Part shown: in pieces, positions 37,201 to 46,607 of the stretch | How the letters are laid out: each line of letters opens with the position of its first letter | Numbering within the stretch: position 1 is the stretch's first letter | Assembly: GCA_020052415.1 (NCBI GenBank) | Contig: JAGVPB010000065.1 | Location: 1 to 64,000 of the forward strand | Length of the DNA: 64,000 nucleotides | Reading direction: 5' to 3' | Source: Bacteroidales bacterium | GTDB taxonomy: Bacteria > Bacteroidota > Bacteroidia > Bacteroidales > JAADJA01 | Notes under the pieces: generated by a model | Database searches by the model: none | What the model saw: only the letters and a program-made list of their open reading frames with translations | What the model was told of the DNA's origin: nothing | Made by a program: the position numbers and the translations under genes

Positions 37201-37813
37201 ACCGTTGTAAAGCGTTATAATCTATCAATGCTGCAAGGTCGCCCATTTGCATTTCTTCTACTTTCTGAACCTCATGTGACGTCCTGAAGCCATCGAAAAA
37301 GTGGAGGAAAGGAATCCTCGTCTTAATTGCGGCAAGATGCGCAATTCCTGCCAAATCCATGATTTCCTGAACGCTTCCGGTAGCCAGCATTGCAAAACCG
37401 GTCTGGCGGGTACTCATCACATCACTGTGATCGCCAAAAATTGAGAGTGCATGAGCAGCAAGGCTTCTTGCACTTACATGGAATACGCCCGGTAATAATT
37501 CACCGGAAATTTTGTACATATTAGGGATCATCAGCAGCAATCCCTGTGAAGCAGTGTAAGTACTTGTTAAGGCTCCGGCCTGTAATGAGCCGTGAACGGC
37601 ACCGGCAGCACCAGCCTCAGATTGCATTTCCTTTACTTCCACTGTTTCCCCGAAAATATTTTTTTTACCATTGGCAGCCCACTGGTCAACATATTCGGCC
37701 ATATCGGAAGAGGGTGTAATGGGATAGATACAAGCCACTTCACTGAACATATAAGCAATATGTGCTGTGGCATAATTACCTTCGCAGGTAATGAACTTTT
37801 TTACTTTAGACAT
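34280..37813 (-). CDS. nifJ: Pyruvate:ferredoxin (flavodoxin) oxidoreductase
   Basis: 1177 aa, full length for the single-chain enzyme. N-terminal pyruvate-binding domain (YITPSSDMAEY, ending at about 410), gamma domain (GLGADGTVGANKNSIKIIG), two [4Fe-4S] motifs near residues 690 and 745 (CIQCNQCSYVCPHAC and CTGCGNCVEVCP), a further Cys pair CAGCGETSY, and thiamine diphosphate binding GDGWAYDIGYGGLDH with DTEVYSNTGGQ. It oxidises pyruvate to acetyl-CoA and reduces ferredoxin, pointing to anaerobic metabolism. Monocistronic with its own terminator. The identification is secure. Confidence 0.97.
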   Translation of the reverse strand: MSKVKKFITCEGNYATAHIAYMFSEVACIYPITPSSDMAEYVDQWAANGKKNIFGETVEVKEMQSEAGAAGAVHGSLQAGALTSTYTASQGLLLMIPNMYKISGELLPGVFHVSARSLAAHALSIFGDHSDVMSTRQTGFAMLATGSVQEIMDLAGIAHLAAIKTRIPFLHFFDGFRTSHEVQKVEEMQMGDLAALIDYNALQRFRNNALNPEHPVTRGTAQNPDVYFQAREAGSKFYDGIPDTVEDYMKEIKKITGRDYHPFDYYGAKDAENIVIAMGSVTSTVKEVIDHLMDKGEKVGLIAVHLYRPFSEKYFMQVFPKTVKKIAVLDRTKEIGANGEPLYLDVRDLFYGKKEAPVIVGGRYGLSSKDTTPAHILTVFENLKLKEPKNRFTISINDDVKYSSLPLLDPIIVTPKGTYEAKFYGLGADGTVGANKNSIKIIGDNTDKYAQGYFAYDSKKSGGITVSHLRFGDKPITSTYLVSTPDFVACHVPAYLEKYDMLKGLKKGGTFLLNSIWDEEETKKHLPDHIKKYLAVNEIGFYMINATKIAMEIGLGSRTNTIMQSAFFKVSEVIPYEDAVDHMKKAIYKTYGKKGDIIVNMNNSAVDRGGDITKVEVPKEWALLKLKEQKDGRDLPDFIKYIFEPINKLQGDNLPVSAFNGMEDGTLPAGSTAFEKRGIAVNVPEWLSENCIQCNQCSYVCPHACIRPFLIDETEMKGLPTGTATLKAIPKTFDGYQFRIQLSPLDCTGCGNCVEVCPTKEKALVMKSLESQMVEADNWNYLDGHVTYKDTIVEKDKSVKNSQFAQPLFEFSGACAGCGETSYIKLVTQLFGERMMIANATGCSSIYGGSAPSTPYCPSRKTGRGPAWANSLFEDNAEYGFGMVTAVNKMRNRIVTMMKSANGSISASTKGLFSEWIANMNDGNKSDEVSLKLVPALEKEKDPLAKELLKLQQYFSKKSVWVIGGDGWAYDIGYGGLDHVLASGDDINVLVLDTEVYSNTGGQASKSTPAGAVAKFAASGKKIRKKDLGAMAMTYGYVYVAQIAMGANQSQTLKAIREAEAYPGPSLVIAYAPCINHGLKFGMSKTQEEEKLAVESGYWHLYRYNPLLEKESKNPFTLDSKDPDWSKFQEFLGREVRYTSLKKSFPAHASELFAAAEENAKWRYAGYKRMAEMVYQK

Positions 37814-38041
37814 AATTCTATATTTTAATATCCTAACATTAAATCAATTATCAAAAAAATGCCATTTCAGGCGGTGGCGAAATTAGTAAATTATAATTAC
37901 AACTTGTTGAGTACTCCTTATTTAGAAATAATTTAGATAATCCCTAACCTGTAAAAGCTGATGGAAAATTTTTATACATTTGCCCGGCTTAAACAGTTTA
38001 ATTCGCATCAAAATATTGAACAACAAGTAAAGTACAAGGAT

Positions 38042-39055
38042 ATGGCAAATCTCAAAACAAAATACATGGGTATTGAATTGAAAAATCCCATAATCGCAGG
38101 TGCATGCGGCCTCGTTTCGCAGATAGAAAATCTTAAGAGAATGGAAGATGCCGGCGTTGCTGCGATAGTTTATAAATCGCTTTTTGAAGAACAAATACAA
38201 CTTGAGAATCTTCAGATTTCGGAACAAATTGACGAGTTCAAAGAACGAAATGCAGAAATGATTTCCATGTTCCCCGACATGGAACATGCCGGCCCTGAAG
38301 AACATTTAATGAATCTCAGGGAAGCTGTGAAAGCCGTTAAAATACCGGTTTTTGGCAGCCTTAATGCCATTGATGAAGAGAACTGGGTGGATTACGCTAA
38401 AAAAATTGAACTTACAGGAGTTGCAGGCATTGAGATAAATTTCTATCATGTTCCCACCGACTTCGAGATCATTGGTAAGGCAATCATTAATGAACAAATA
38501 GATATTATCCGTGCTTTAAAAAAAGAACTAAAAATTCCCATTGCCATCAAACTTAGCCCGTATTATACAAATCCACTCTACGTAATAAAAGAAATGGATA
38601 AGCTTGGAGCTGATGGGTTTGTATTATTCAACAGGTTATTCCAGCCTGATATAGATATCGAAAAGGAAGAAATGCACTTTCCGTACAATCTTAGCCAGCA
38701 TGAAGATAACAGATTCCCTTTACGTATTACAGGACTCCTCTACGACACAATAAATGGCAATATATGCAGTAGCAGGGGTATTTTCAATGGCAAGGATGTG
38801 ATCTCTATGATTCTTGCAGGAGCCGATTGTGTGCAGGTGGTAAGCACCCTTTATAAAAACAAAATTGAACAGATAACCATCATATTGAAAGAAATTGAAG
38901 CATGGATGGATAAAAAGGGTTATCACAGCATAGCAGAATTTCAGGGTAAAATGTCGCGTAAAAATATCAACGATCCTTTTGCATACCGGAGGGCGCAATA
39001 CGTGGATATCCTGATGAAATCGGAAGAAATATTTAAAAAATATCCAACAATATAA
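38042..39055 (+). CDS. Dihydroorotate dehydrogenase-like protein
   Basis: 337 aa from the ATG at 38042 (MANLKTKYMGIELKNP); the frame runs 27 codons further upstream but without homology-like sequence. Flavin TIM-barrel signs: LKNPIIAGACGL at 14-25, GVAAIVYKSLFEEQI, FGSLNA, IAIKLSPYY (phosphate/FMN Lys) and GADCVQVVSTLYKN. It resembles class 1 dihydroorotate dehydrogenases but comes from the separate 'DHODH-like' group common in Bacteroidota and often kept beside nifJ, so its substrate may not be dihydroorotate. Divergent from nifJ. Confidence 0.85.
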   Translation: MANLKTKYMGIELKNPIIAGACGLVSQIENLKRMEDAGVAAIVYKSLFEEQIQLENLQISEQIDEFKERNAEMISMFPDMEHAGPEEHLMNLREAVKAVKIPVFGSLNAIDEENWVDYAKKIELTGVAGIEINFYHVPTDFEIIGKAIINEQIDIIRALKKELKIPIAIKLSPYYTNPLYVIKEMDKLGADGFVLFNRLFQPDIDIEKEEMHFPYNLSQHEDNRFPLRITGLLYDTINGNICSSRGIFNGKDVISMILAGADCVQVVSTLYKNKIEQITIILKEIEAWMDKKGYHSIAEFQGKMSRKNINDPFAYRRAQYVDILMKSEEIFKKYPTI

Positions 39056-39197
39056 AAAAAAGAGGCTGTCTCAAAAGGTTTGTGATCGTCATTGCGAACG
39101 AAGTGAAGCAATCTGCTGTTTTTGTAAATCAACAGATTGCTTCAGGCTCCGCCTTCGCAATGACGTTTTATATTAACTTTTGAGACAACCTCTTTTT
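39054..39197. mobile_element. MITE-like inverted-repeat element between convergent genes
   Basis: Nearly the whole 144 bp is one imperfect palindrome: outer arms AAAAAGAGGCTGTCTCAAAAG / CTTTTGAGACAACCTCTTTTT, inner arms CGTCATTGCGAACGAAG and CTTCGCAATGACG, centre AAGCAATCTGCTG / CAACAGATTGCTT. The inner CGTCATTGCGA...GAAGCAATCTG motif recurs widely in Bacteroidota genomes as a small non-coding repeat. It sits exactly between two convergent stop codons, overlapping both, and can act as a bidirectional terminator. Confidence 0.75.
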
Positions 39198-41810
39198 TTA
39201 TTTCGTGATGAGCAGCTTTTTTCTGACCACGGCACTCTGACCTGTGAGGCTTAGCAAATACTGACCTTTTTGTAAATCAGGCAAAGCAATTTCCAGTTTG
39301 TTCGACCGTGGAATAATGTTTTGCTTCAGGTAAACAATCATACCCTGCATATCAGAAATTTCAAGCGTAAGAGGAGTTTTCAAAATTTCCCAGTCATCAG
39401 TCGTGAGTGTAATATCATGTTTGGCCGGATTGGGATAAAGGTTAATCCTTTCGGAAAATTCCTGTTCATCCATGCCGAAGGTTCCCTTTTCAATTTTTAC
39501 CTGGAGCAAGTAGGTACCTGTATTTCCCTGGTAGTAATTAGAAACCGCAAAATAAACCGATTGGCCACCGCTTACTGCAAATGATCCTTCCATTACATCA
39601 TCATAAACTTCCGACCACCACGTGCCGGCTCCGACCGCCCAGAGTACATCATTGGTATAAGTTATTCCGTTCCCGCTGTTGTAACTGTCGTGAGCACGAA
39701 TTTCAAATTTATATTCAAACCCTGCCGGTAAATCAACTTTATAAAAGTCGAAATCATTGCCGTAATGTATAGTTGAACCGGTTGTTTCTATGATGACCTG
39801 GTTCCCTGAAAAGTTCAGCGGAAAGGTATAAGCCAGGGATATCTCGTCATTATTTTCATACATATCGGCAGGTAGCTGTGGCGCTGCTATTTGGATGGTT
39901 ATCGGGTTCGAATAGTTTTCGGAACCCACCAGCGTCCAGTCACCACCGGAAGGCTGATCCCAAATAGCAAGAATATAAGAACCTGCATTTACTGCCACTC
40001 CGGGTACTGTAAATGTGATTGTACTATAATAACCTGATTCCAGATTTAATGCCGTATTTGCCAGCTCTCCAAGATATCCTCCTTCCGAATCATATAAATC
40101 TGCAGTAACTGTTCCGTCGAAATTTTGAGCATCATAATTTCCAATATCGAAGGTGATCTGAAAAGCCTCATTGCTTGTAATTGTTACCGGATTCAGTACC
40201 AAATCGGAGTACATTTGCATTGTATTATCTGGCCCAACGATATTTACCGAAGTATAATTGCCGTAATCACCGGCTCCTATGATTGCCCAGTCACCACTGG
40301 CAGCTTTATAATAAATGCCGATATAATATGTCCCGGGAGTTGCGAGCATCCCTTCTGATTGAAAATAGTAGGTATTATAACTCCCCTGTTGTAAGGATAC
40401 TCCGGTAATTTCCTGGATAACGTCAACAAAATTTCCCTCTTCATTGAAAAGCCATGCGGCAAGGTTGCCCGAAAAATCAGCATCATCATAATTTCCTATC
40501 TGAATCCCTGCGCTAAAGGCATAAGTAAAACTGATGGGGTTGGGATCAACAACAATTTGTGAATATGCTCTCAGATCAAAGGCTGTGCCTCCTCCAGAAC
40601 CTCCGGTCACCGGCTCTATTCCGATCAAAGCTTGTTGTCCCGAATTGAAGGATCCGGAACCACCTCCGGCACCACCTGTTCCGGGGCTCAGATTATTCAG
40701 AGTATAATAACCATCATAAGTTCCGCCCCAGCCCCAGTTCATGTGGAATGAATTATTGACATCGTACCCGTCGCAAACCCAGGTGTGACCGCCACCCTGT
40801 CCAAATCCTGCGTATTGGATCGGACGCCCGGCATCAAGATCAGTTTTCAGCATCTGGGTCCAGGTGGCATCGTTATAATTGTCCCTGAACAAGCCCTGCA
40901 TTGTTGTTTTATAACCGAAATAGTTTTTGAAGGCATATTCACAGCAATGCTGAATGGGTGATTGTGCTTCGATAACATAACCTCCGCTTCCACCTGTAGC
41001 CGCAACTCCATATTGCATCTCCACACCTACACCACAATGGAACATGAGGGTGGCAATTGCATTGTTTGACCCACTTAATGAATTTGGCATACCAGCCCAG
41101 TCATAATTGGTGGCTTCAAAATTTGCCGATAATGTTCCATAATTTTCCGAATTATAGCTGTGATACCCCGTACCATGTTCAGGATAGTCCCAGAATTTCA
41201 TTATTTGAGCCATTGCAGTCGCAGGACAACCGGTCACCGTCAGTTCATTATAATTATTATCGTAGGGACAGAGATCATTATAATAAGGAGCCTGATTCCA
41301 TTGCGTTGACATCAGTGGTCCGACAGATGTGATCGAAAAATTCGCAGATTTATTACCTGTCATCAAATCAGACCAGACCTTTGCCACCCTACGATCAGTA
41401 ATCATATTTTCGGTGATAAGATAATCCAATTCGAGTCCGTACCTGTTTAAAAGACCACTTAACGCCGGCGGAAGATTCTCTCCGACATAACTACCTTCAA
41501 GGGAATATCCCAGGACCGGGTAAGCACGGTCGTCGGCTGAAATGATCACAAAACCATCGTTTTCATTCACATTGAAAACATAAAACAGGTCACGGTTTTC
41601 AACCAATGGATATTCACTCGATAAGTTTGCGTTCGTAAAGGTAAATACCAGGTTGCAATTTGTTGTTTCAGGTTTCTGATGATTCGCTTTGTCTGTCATC
41701 ATGGTATAATGCATTTGCGCAGCTTTTTTAGCAGTAATTACCGAAACGGGTTCAGCAAAAATCATTACAGTAAAAAGAATGCATGAAACTAAAAGTAAAA
41801 ATGATTTCAT
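39198..41810 (-). CDS. Peptidase family C10 (streptopain-like) secreted protease with T9SS domain
   Basis: 870 aa. Signal peptide (FLLLVSCILFTVMIFA). Residues 20-130 are the Spi-type propeptide (YVFNVNENDGFVIISADDRA, PVLGYSLEG). The catalytic Cys is in TGCPATAMAQIMKFWDYPEH (near 195; most relatives have GCVATA) and the His in GGHTWVCDGYD (near 355), followed by FHMNWGWGGTYDGYY, all canonical for C10. Two Ig-like parts with the motif FDIGNYD and a PPC-like domain follow, then a T9SS type A domain (INLYPNPAKHDITLT, ISDMQGMIV, GQYLLSLTG). A cysteine protease secreted to the surface. Stop codon overlaps the MITE-like element. Confidence 0.93.
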   Translation of the reverse strand: MKSFLLLVSCILFTVMIFAEPVSVITAKKAAQMHYTMMTDKANHQKPETTNCNLVFTFTNANLSSEYPLVENRDLFYVFNVNENDGFVIISADDRAYPVLGYSLEGSYVGENLPPALSGLLNRYGLELDYLITENMITDRRVAKVWSDLMTGNKSANFSITSVGPLMSTQWNQAPYYNDLCPYDNNYNELTVTGCPATAMAQIMKFWDYPEHGTGYHSYNSENYGTLSANFEATNYDWAGMPNSLSGSNNAIATLMFHCGVGVEMQYGVAATGGSGGYVIEAQSPIQHCCEYAFKNYFGYKTTMQGLFRDNYNDATWTQMLKTDLDAGRPIQYAGFGQGGGHTWVCDGYDVNNSFHMNWGWGGTYDGYYTLNNLSPGTGGAGGGSGSFNSGQQALIGIEPVTGGSGGGTAFDLRAYSQIVVDPNPISFTYAFSAGIQIGNYDDADFSGNLAAWLFNEEGNFVDVIQEITGVSLQQGSYNTYYFQSEGMLATPGTYYIGIYYKAASGDWAIIGAGDYGNYTSVNIVGPDNTMQMYSDLVLNPVTITSNEAFQITFDIGNYDAQNFDGTVTADLYDSEGGYLGELANTALNLESGYYSTITFTVPGVAVNAGSYILAIWDQPSGGDWTLVGSENYSNPITIQIAAPQLPADMYENNDEISLAYTFPLNFSGNQVIIETTGSTIHYGNDFDFYKVDLPAGFEYKFEIRAHDSYNSGNGITYTNDVLWAVGAGTWWSEVYDDVMEGSFAVSGGQSVYFAVSNYYQGNTGTYLLQVKIEKGTFGMDEQEFSERINLYPNPAKHDITLTTDDWEILKTPLTLEISDMQGMIVYLKQNIIPRSNKLEIALPDLQKGQYLLSLTGQSAVVRKKLLITK

Positions 41811-41881
41811 AAAATTTATTTTTTATGTGAATACTAAAATGTAATCAATTTTTCCCAAGGATTTTCAGTTATTACAGAACC

Positions 41882-41911
41882 CAAAAATACGAATTATTAT
41901 TAATTAACAAG
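41882..41911 (-). promoter_or_regulatory. Promoter of the C10 protease gene
   Basis: On the minus strand CTTG (41911-41908), 18 bp, then TATTTTTG (41889-41882), matching TTG-N19-TAnnTTTG, 72 bp before the ATG. Nothing else is seen in 41811-42121. Confidence 0.55.
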
Positions 41912-42121
41912 ACTTGATGAATCGTGTTCATTAAAGCATTATTTAAATTTTTCATATTCATTAAATCTTATAATTCACAAATTAATAATGTTGGCCTGGT
42001 ACCGGCAATCGGTATTTTTACTTAAATGATATGGTGAACTTTACCTATACCGGAAACCAATAATTAAAAAACAATTTATAAACAGGAATAATGAAAAGAG
42101 AAGTGTTTACCTCTGAATAAG

Positions 42122-44527
42122 CTAAAACGTTAAGGAATACTGAAGAATGATTTTTCTCATTTCCTCAGCTTTCAACGGTCTGAGGGAATAAGTACGATTG
42201 AAAACATTATCACTAATAAGAGATAATTTATGCTTTTCCCTGAAAGTATGGCTTATCCTTACATCAAGAACAAAAATACCATTGTTGTGATTATTAAAGT
42301 AATCCATGTATGCGATCTGCTGAATACTGCCTCCGGTGGAAATTGTATATTCTTCAAGTTCCTCAATTGATTTATCCAGATTTTCGATCCTGCTGAAATA
42401 TTTGACACTGAACCCGGCAGATGAGTTTCGGTAGTTAAACTCCAGATCAGCCTTGAGGGTATTGAGAAAGCGATACTTAAGAATGTTCTTGCCCGGATTG
42501 ACGCTCGTTGTCCTGTAGCTTAATTCAGTCTGACTCGAATCAGTTGCAAACACATAATCAGGTTCGAGCGATTTGGGTAAAATATAATTATAGCCAAACA
42601 TGGTTCTGAGGCTGAATTTTTTGGCTAGTTGTGCAATGCCCGTAACGGATATGTCTGCTCCGATAATTTTGGAAGAACCGGTATTTACAAATTTAAATCC
42701 ATAAAATGGCCAGTTTGAATCCGACAATATATCCCATCTTCCGAAAAGATATTCAATAGTATTTTTATAGTCCTGCTGAAATACAGCTACATCAAGGTAG
42801 CCGAAGTATTTTGCAAATTTGAATCCCTGTTTAACTCCAATTTCGGTATTTACACTGCTTTCGGGAACCAAAGACGGATTGTCGAATACCCCGAAAGAAC
42901 CCATATCCGTTTTTATAAACCTTTCGGCAATGGTCGGATACCTGTAGCCCTGGCCAATGGACAGGCGCAGATAGGTTTCCTGCATAAGTTTAAGCGAGGC
43001 GCCTGCCCTGAATACCGGTCTGGTTTCCTGTATCGTGTCATTGACTTTATAAACCTCAAGCCGTCCGCCAAATGAAATATTGAGAAGTTTAAAAAAATTA
43101 ATATCTATTTCAGTATAGCCGGAAAGATTCATCAGGCTGTTTCGCGGAGAACCGCTCCCGGAGTACATTTTTGAATAGACATCATTGTACTGAAAGGTAA
43201 GACCGCCAATGAATGCAAAATTTGACCGTAAATCGTATTTGCGTCCGAAATTGTAATCGGCATAGTAAACCGTTGACTGGTTTGACTGATCGTTCGAACC
43301 TTTTAAATCGTTGTATAAAATCCGGGCTTTAAAATTGTGTGTGATTCCTATTTTTGAATAGAAATTTACAAACGGATCGAGGTAAAAAACAAACTGATCC
43401 TGAAGAATAAGGGCTCCCGGGTACGCTCTGTAAAAACCTGACGAATCATCAAGCCAGGCCAAAATCAGACTCGATTTATTGTACATTACATTTCCGTTTA
43501 GTCCAAAATTTAATCCGACATATTTTACCGACCTGTGACGAATATTGAAATTCAGCCTGTAGCGCTGTTTAGCCATTTCATTATCAGAAAAGTTTGTAAT
43601 GCTGTCTTCGGCCGGAGGTGTCGGCCTCGGAGCGCCGATATAGCCATGATCCAGCAGAACATTAGCGCCAATTGTAACATCCGTGTTTTTGATGATGCGT
43701 GAATGGAAATAGTCGGCTCCGCCGATATAGGGTAAATCCGACCACCATTTCATAGCCTCATTTTCAGGAACCGAATACATGCCACTGTACAATTTTATCC
43801 TGGTTTGAGGCTGAAGTTTTGGGCGCGATGTTCGTATATAAATTGCCCCGCTTAAAGCATTTGCTCCGGAAAGAACAGAAGAACAGCCCTTAACCACTTC
43901 GATCTGGTCAATATTTTCGGTGGGAACCAAATCCCAGTAAGGCCGGCTTGCATCGCCCGAAAGAACGGGCATATCATCAATGAAAATACCCACCTTGCTG
44001 CCGACACCAAAAGTAAAACCGCTTCCACCCCTGATCTGAGGTTCCTCGTCAAGCACATTTAATCCCGGTGTCAGATCGAGTATGGTTTTTATATTTGTGA
44101 CATTCTTGCTCTGGATAATATCGGGTTTAATAATTTCCATTGATGTCGTTATTTCTTCAATGGATTTGTCGAACCGTCCAACCTTTATCTCTACTCCCTG
44201 AAGTTCATTGATATAAGCTTTCAGTTTTATTTCCTTAAAAGTGGTTTCTGATCTTTTGATTAAAACTGAAATAATTTCAGTTTGCATACCGGTAAATGAA
44301 ATCATGAACGTTTGCTGGCCTTCCGGAACCTGAAATGAGAATTTTCCATCCAAATCGGTTATAGCTCCGGCAGACAGATCGCCTTTTAATTTGATATGTG
44401 CACCAATCAGGGTTTCCTTTGTATCCTCTGCTTTAACAACACCTTCAAAATATCCTGTTTCTTGTGAAAATAAACAGTTAGTTAAAAATAAACCAGAGAT
44501 CAAACAAAGTACTATATGTCTAAACAT
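42122..44527 (-). CDS. TonB-dependent outer membrane receptor with carboxypeptidase-like N-terminal domain
   Basis: 801 aa. Signal peptide, then a CarboxypepD_reg-like domain at 25-105 (YFEGVVKAEDTKETLIGAHI, DLDGKFSFQVPEG), the plug at 120-235 (TTSMEIIKPDIIQSKNV, EPQIRGGSGFTFGVGSKVGI and GCSSVLSGANALSGAIYIRT) and a beta-barrel to the end, which finishes with the outer-membrane C-terminal Phe (LQYSLTF). Takes up an iron complex, vitamin or other nutrient driven by TonB. It is not next to a SusD gene, so it is not a SusC-type glycan importer. Ligand unknown. Confidence 0.93.
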   Translation of the reverse strand: MFRHIVLCLISGLFLTNCLFSQETGYFEGVVKAEDTKETLIGAHIKLKGDLSAGAITDLDGKFSFQVPEGQQTFMISFTGMQTEIISVLIKRSETTFKEIKLKAYINELQGVEIKVGRFDKSIEEITTSMEIIKPDIIQSKNVTNIKTILDLTPGLNVLDEEPQIRGGSGFTFGVGSKVGIFIDDMPVLSGDASRPYWDLVPTENIDQIEVVKGCSSVLSGANALSGAIYIRTSRPKLQPQTRIKLYSGMYSVPENEAMKWWSDLPYIGGADYFHSRIIKNTDVTIGANVLLDHGYIGAPRPTPPAEDSITNFSDNEMAKQRYRLNFNIRHRSVKYVGLNFGLNGNVMYNKSSLILAWLDDSSGFYRAYPGALILQDQFVFYLDPFVNFYSKIGITHNFKARILYNDLKGSNDQSNQSTVYYADYNFGRKYDLRSNFAFIGGLTFQYNDVYSKMYSGSGSPRNSLMNLSGYTEIDINFFKLLNISFGGRLEVYKVNDTIQETRPVFRAGASLKLMQETYLRLSIGQGYRYPTIAERFIKTDMGSFGVFDNPSLVPESSVNTEIGVKQGFKFAKYFGYLDVAVFQQDYKNTIEYLFGRWDILSDSNWPFYGFKFVNTGSSKIIGADISVTGIAQLAKKFSLRTMFGYNYILPKSLEPDYVFATDSSQTELSYRTTSVNPGKNILKYRFLNTLKADLEFNYRNSSAGFSVKYFSRIENLDKSIEELEEYTISTGGSIQQIAYMDYFNNHNNGIFVLDVRISHTFREKHKLSLISDNVFNRTYSLRPLKAEEMRKIILQYSLTF

Positions 44528-44593
44528 AAATCAAGTTAAGGTCTTAAAACTTTATTTTAAGTGTTTCAATCTGTTGTGAAGACGGTTTCATAA

Positions 44594-45538
44594 TTACCAG
44601 ATATATATTTTCCGGGTAATTGCGCTTTTGGGGGAACTTAATCTGAAGATGTAAATACCAGCCGGGATCAGATTTGCATCAAATGATATCTCCGGTGAAT
44701 CAATGATTAGATTTAAAACAACCCTGCCCATGAAATCAAACAGTTCAACTTTTGCATTTTCCAAAAGTCCGAAAGGTAAGTTCTTTAAAATAATTTTTCC
44801 CTTATCGGTAATTATTGTAAAATCTGAATCAGGAAAATCGGCGATTGCAGATTCACCGCCCACCAGGGCCAGATCATCATAGAGAGCATAACTGTCGGCA
44901 AAAGGAGTTGTGCCGTTGCCGGAGGTAAGTACAAAAAGTAAATATTGAGGCGTCCGGTTGTCATAATAAATAAACGGAACTGAAAAGCGGGTCCAGGAAT
45001 TGACAGTTACTCCGGGCTGCATCTCAAATTTGGTATAACCAATCCATTCGGATGAATCAACCTTTTCAGGGAGTTGAGCGTAATTGACATGCAGCAATGC
45101 CTGCACGGTTCCGAAGTCCTGTCCCTGCGGATAAAACTTATACCAGCCGGTCAGACTATCCGGCCTGGCTGTGCAGGGAGTATTCCATTGGGAATTAACA
45201 GTATCGGTGAATACATAACCTAATTCAGGATCAAAATCAGCATGGACCCTTCCATTAGTAATGGTACCGGTGGCGACTATATCCAGAACAGCAAGGTTTG
45301 TCAACTCAACAGAAAAATCACCCGAATGATGATCCGTACTTTTATCCCACACAGCAGGAGCAGCACCATTAATGATATCCCCGGCATCGGAAGTTTTTAT
45401 CGAACTCCAGTCAACAGGCTCATCCCAAACAGTACCGGCATCTTCCCAAAATTCAAAACCCGGATTTTCAACCTGCTGGGCCTGGAGCAAAGAACATGAG
45501 AATAGTATTAAAATCAGTATAGGTAAACATTTCTTCAT
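44594..45538 (-). CDS. Secreted protein, PCMD-like domain, with T9SS sorting domain
   Basis: 314 aa from the ATG at 45538, which starts the signal peptide (MKKCLPILILILFSCSLLQA). The body begins QQVENPGFEFWEDAG and EPVDWSSIKTSD and includes ALYDDLALVGG near its end, a jelly-roll pattern that resembles the 'putative carbohydrate metabolism' (PCMD) domain of Bacteroidota. The last 75 residues are a T9SS type A domain (VELFDFMGRVVLN, GIYIFRLSSPKS, ITRKIYIW) that lacks the usual YPNP motif. It lies 66 bp upstream of the TonB receptor in the same direction, so the two may share a transcript and a substrate. Confidence 0.75.
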   Translation of the reverse strand: MKKCLPILILILFSCSLLQAQQVENPGFEFWEDAGTVWDEPVDWSSIKTSDAGDIINGAAPAVWDKSTDHHSGDFSVELTNLAVLDIVATGTITNGRVHADFDPELGYVFTDTVNSQWNTPCTARPDSLTGWYKFYPQGQDFGTVQALLHVNYAQLPEKVDSSEWIGYTKFEMQPGVTVNSWTRFSVPFIYYDNRTPQYLLFVLTSGNGTTPFADSYALYDDLALVGGESAIADFPDSDFTIITDKGKIILKNLPFGLLENAKVELFDFMGRVVLNLIIDSPEISFDANLIPAGIYIFRLSSPKSAITRKIYIW

Positions 45539-45723
45539 AACCATGATTTTATATTTGATAATTCCAATGATAACGGACAAAAATAGCTAAATAACTAAAG
45601 ATGAAGTAAAATTACGTTTTCAATGAGTCCATTTTAAATATAGCTTAAACATTTAGCAAAACAATGAAATATTCATGGTATAGCTAAAACATTCATACAT
45701 AAAGCAGAATAAACAAGTTGACT

Positions 45724-46473
45724 CTAATAATAGTTAACCAATCCAACTATATTCCTGATCCTTTCCGGGTCTGTCAAATTAATTTCAAACTCAGGAATTT
45801 CAGAAAGTCCTCCCATAAATATCCCCTCTTTCCTGTATATCATCCTGCTTTGTACCGGCTTTCTCCCGGTGAGGTGAAATTCTCTGGCTCCGCTTTTATC
45901 CCTGATCTCCCTGATGTTTTGTTCGTTAATCCCGCTTCCGGGCATAATGATGATGCGATCACCGGCTTGCTTAACAAGCTCCGAAATGAGTTCGATGCCT
46001 TCAGGAACCGTATTTTTCTGGCCGGCAGTGAGGATGCGGTCTATTCCCAATTTAATTATTTCTTCCAGTGCTTTGAACGGATCTGGGGTCATATCAAATG
46101 CTCTGTGAAAGGTCATACTCATCGGCCTTGCCAATTCTATCAGTTGATTTGTCCTTGCAATATCAACATTTCCATCCGGCAAAAGAATGCCAAATACAAT
46201 GCCGTCCGCCCCAAGCTGTTTGCAAATACGAATGTCTTCTTTCATCAGTTCAAATTCCAGATCGGAATAACAAAAATCACTTCCCCGTGGACGGATCATC
46301 ACGTTCAAACCGATTTCCAATTTTTCTCTTGCTATCTTTATTGCAGCATAGCTCGGGGTTGTTCCGCCTTCATAAAGATTATCGCAAAGCTCCACGCGTT
46401 TTGCCCCGCCTTCCTGAGCAGCAAGTGCCGACTGTACATGGGCTGCACAGACTTCGATCAGATTATTCTTCAT
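45724..46473 (-). CDS. cutC: CutC family protein
   Basis: 249 aa, a TIM-barrel. Family motifs: EVCAAHVQSALAAQEGGAKR at 7-26, VELCDNLYEGGTTPSYA, VMIRPRGSDFCYSDLE, GADGIVFGIL, MTFHRAFDM and IIIMPGSGIN. Named for copper homeostasis, but the role in copper has been questioned and the real reaction is not known. Read on its own; divergent from the OmpA-type gene with about 130 bp between. A long open frame on the opposite strand is a shadow. Confidence 0.93.
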   Translation of the reverse strand: MKNNLIEVCAAHVQSALAAQEGGAKRVELCDNLYEGGTTPSYAAIKIAREKLEIGLNVMIRPRGSDFCYSDLEFELMKEDIRICKQLGADGIVFGILLPDGNVDIARTNQLIELARPMSMTFHRAFDMTPDPFKALEEIIKLGIDRILTAGQKNTVPEGIELISELVKQAGDRIIIMPGSGINEQNIREIRDKSGAREFHLTGRKPVQSRMIYRKEGIFMGGLSEIPEFEINLTDPERIRNIVGLVNYY

Positions 46474-46539
46474 TTCAGAATCATTTAATCCATAAAAGTA
46501 TATTTAAACTTTAAAAACAAACCTTATTTTTTACATCTG

Positions 46540-46570
46540 TTTGGCTAATTTCAATTTTCATATACATTTG
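46540..46570 (+). promoter_or_regulatory. Bacteroidota sigma-ABfr-type promoter for the OmpA gene
   Basis: TTTG at 46540-46543, exactly 19 bp, then TACATTTG (TAnnTTTG) at 46563-46570, ending 37 bp before the ATG at 46608. The best consensus match of the window. Confidence 0.8.
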
Positions 46571-46607
46571 CCGCAATATTAAAAAATACACATAAAGACA
46601 AAATAAA

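Noticed and set aside
45718..46488. 256-codon open frame on the plus strand
   Set aside because: Antisense to cutC, whose protein shows all family motifs; the plus frame has no recognisable domain.
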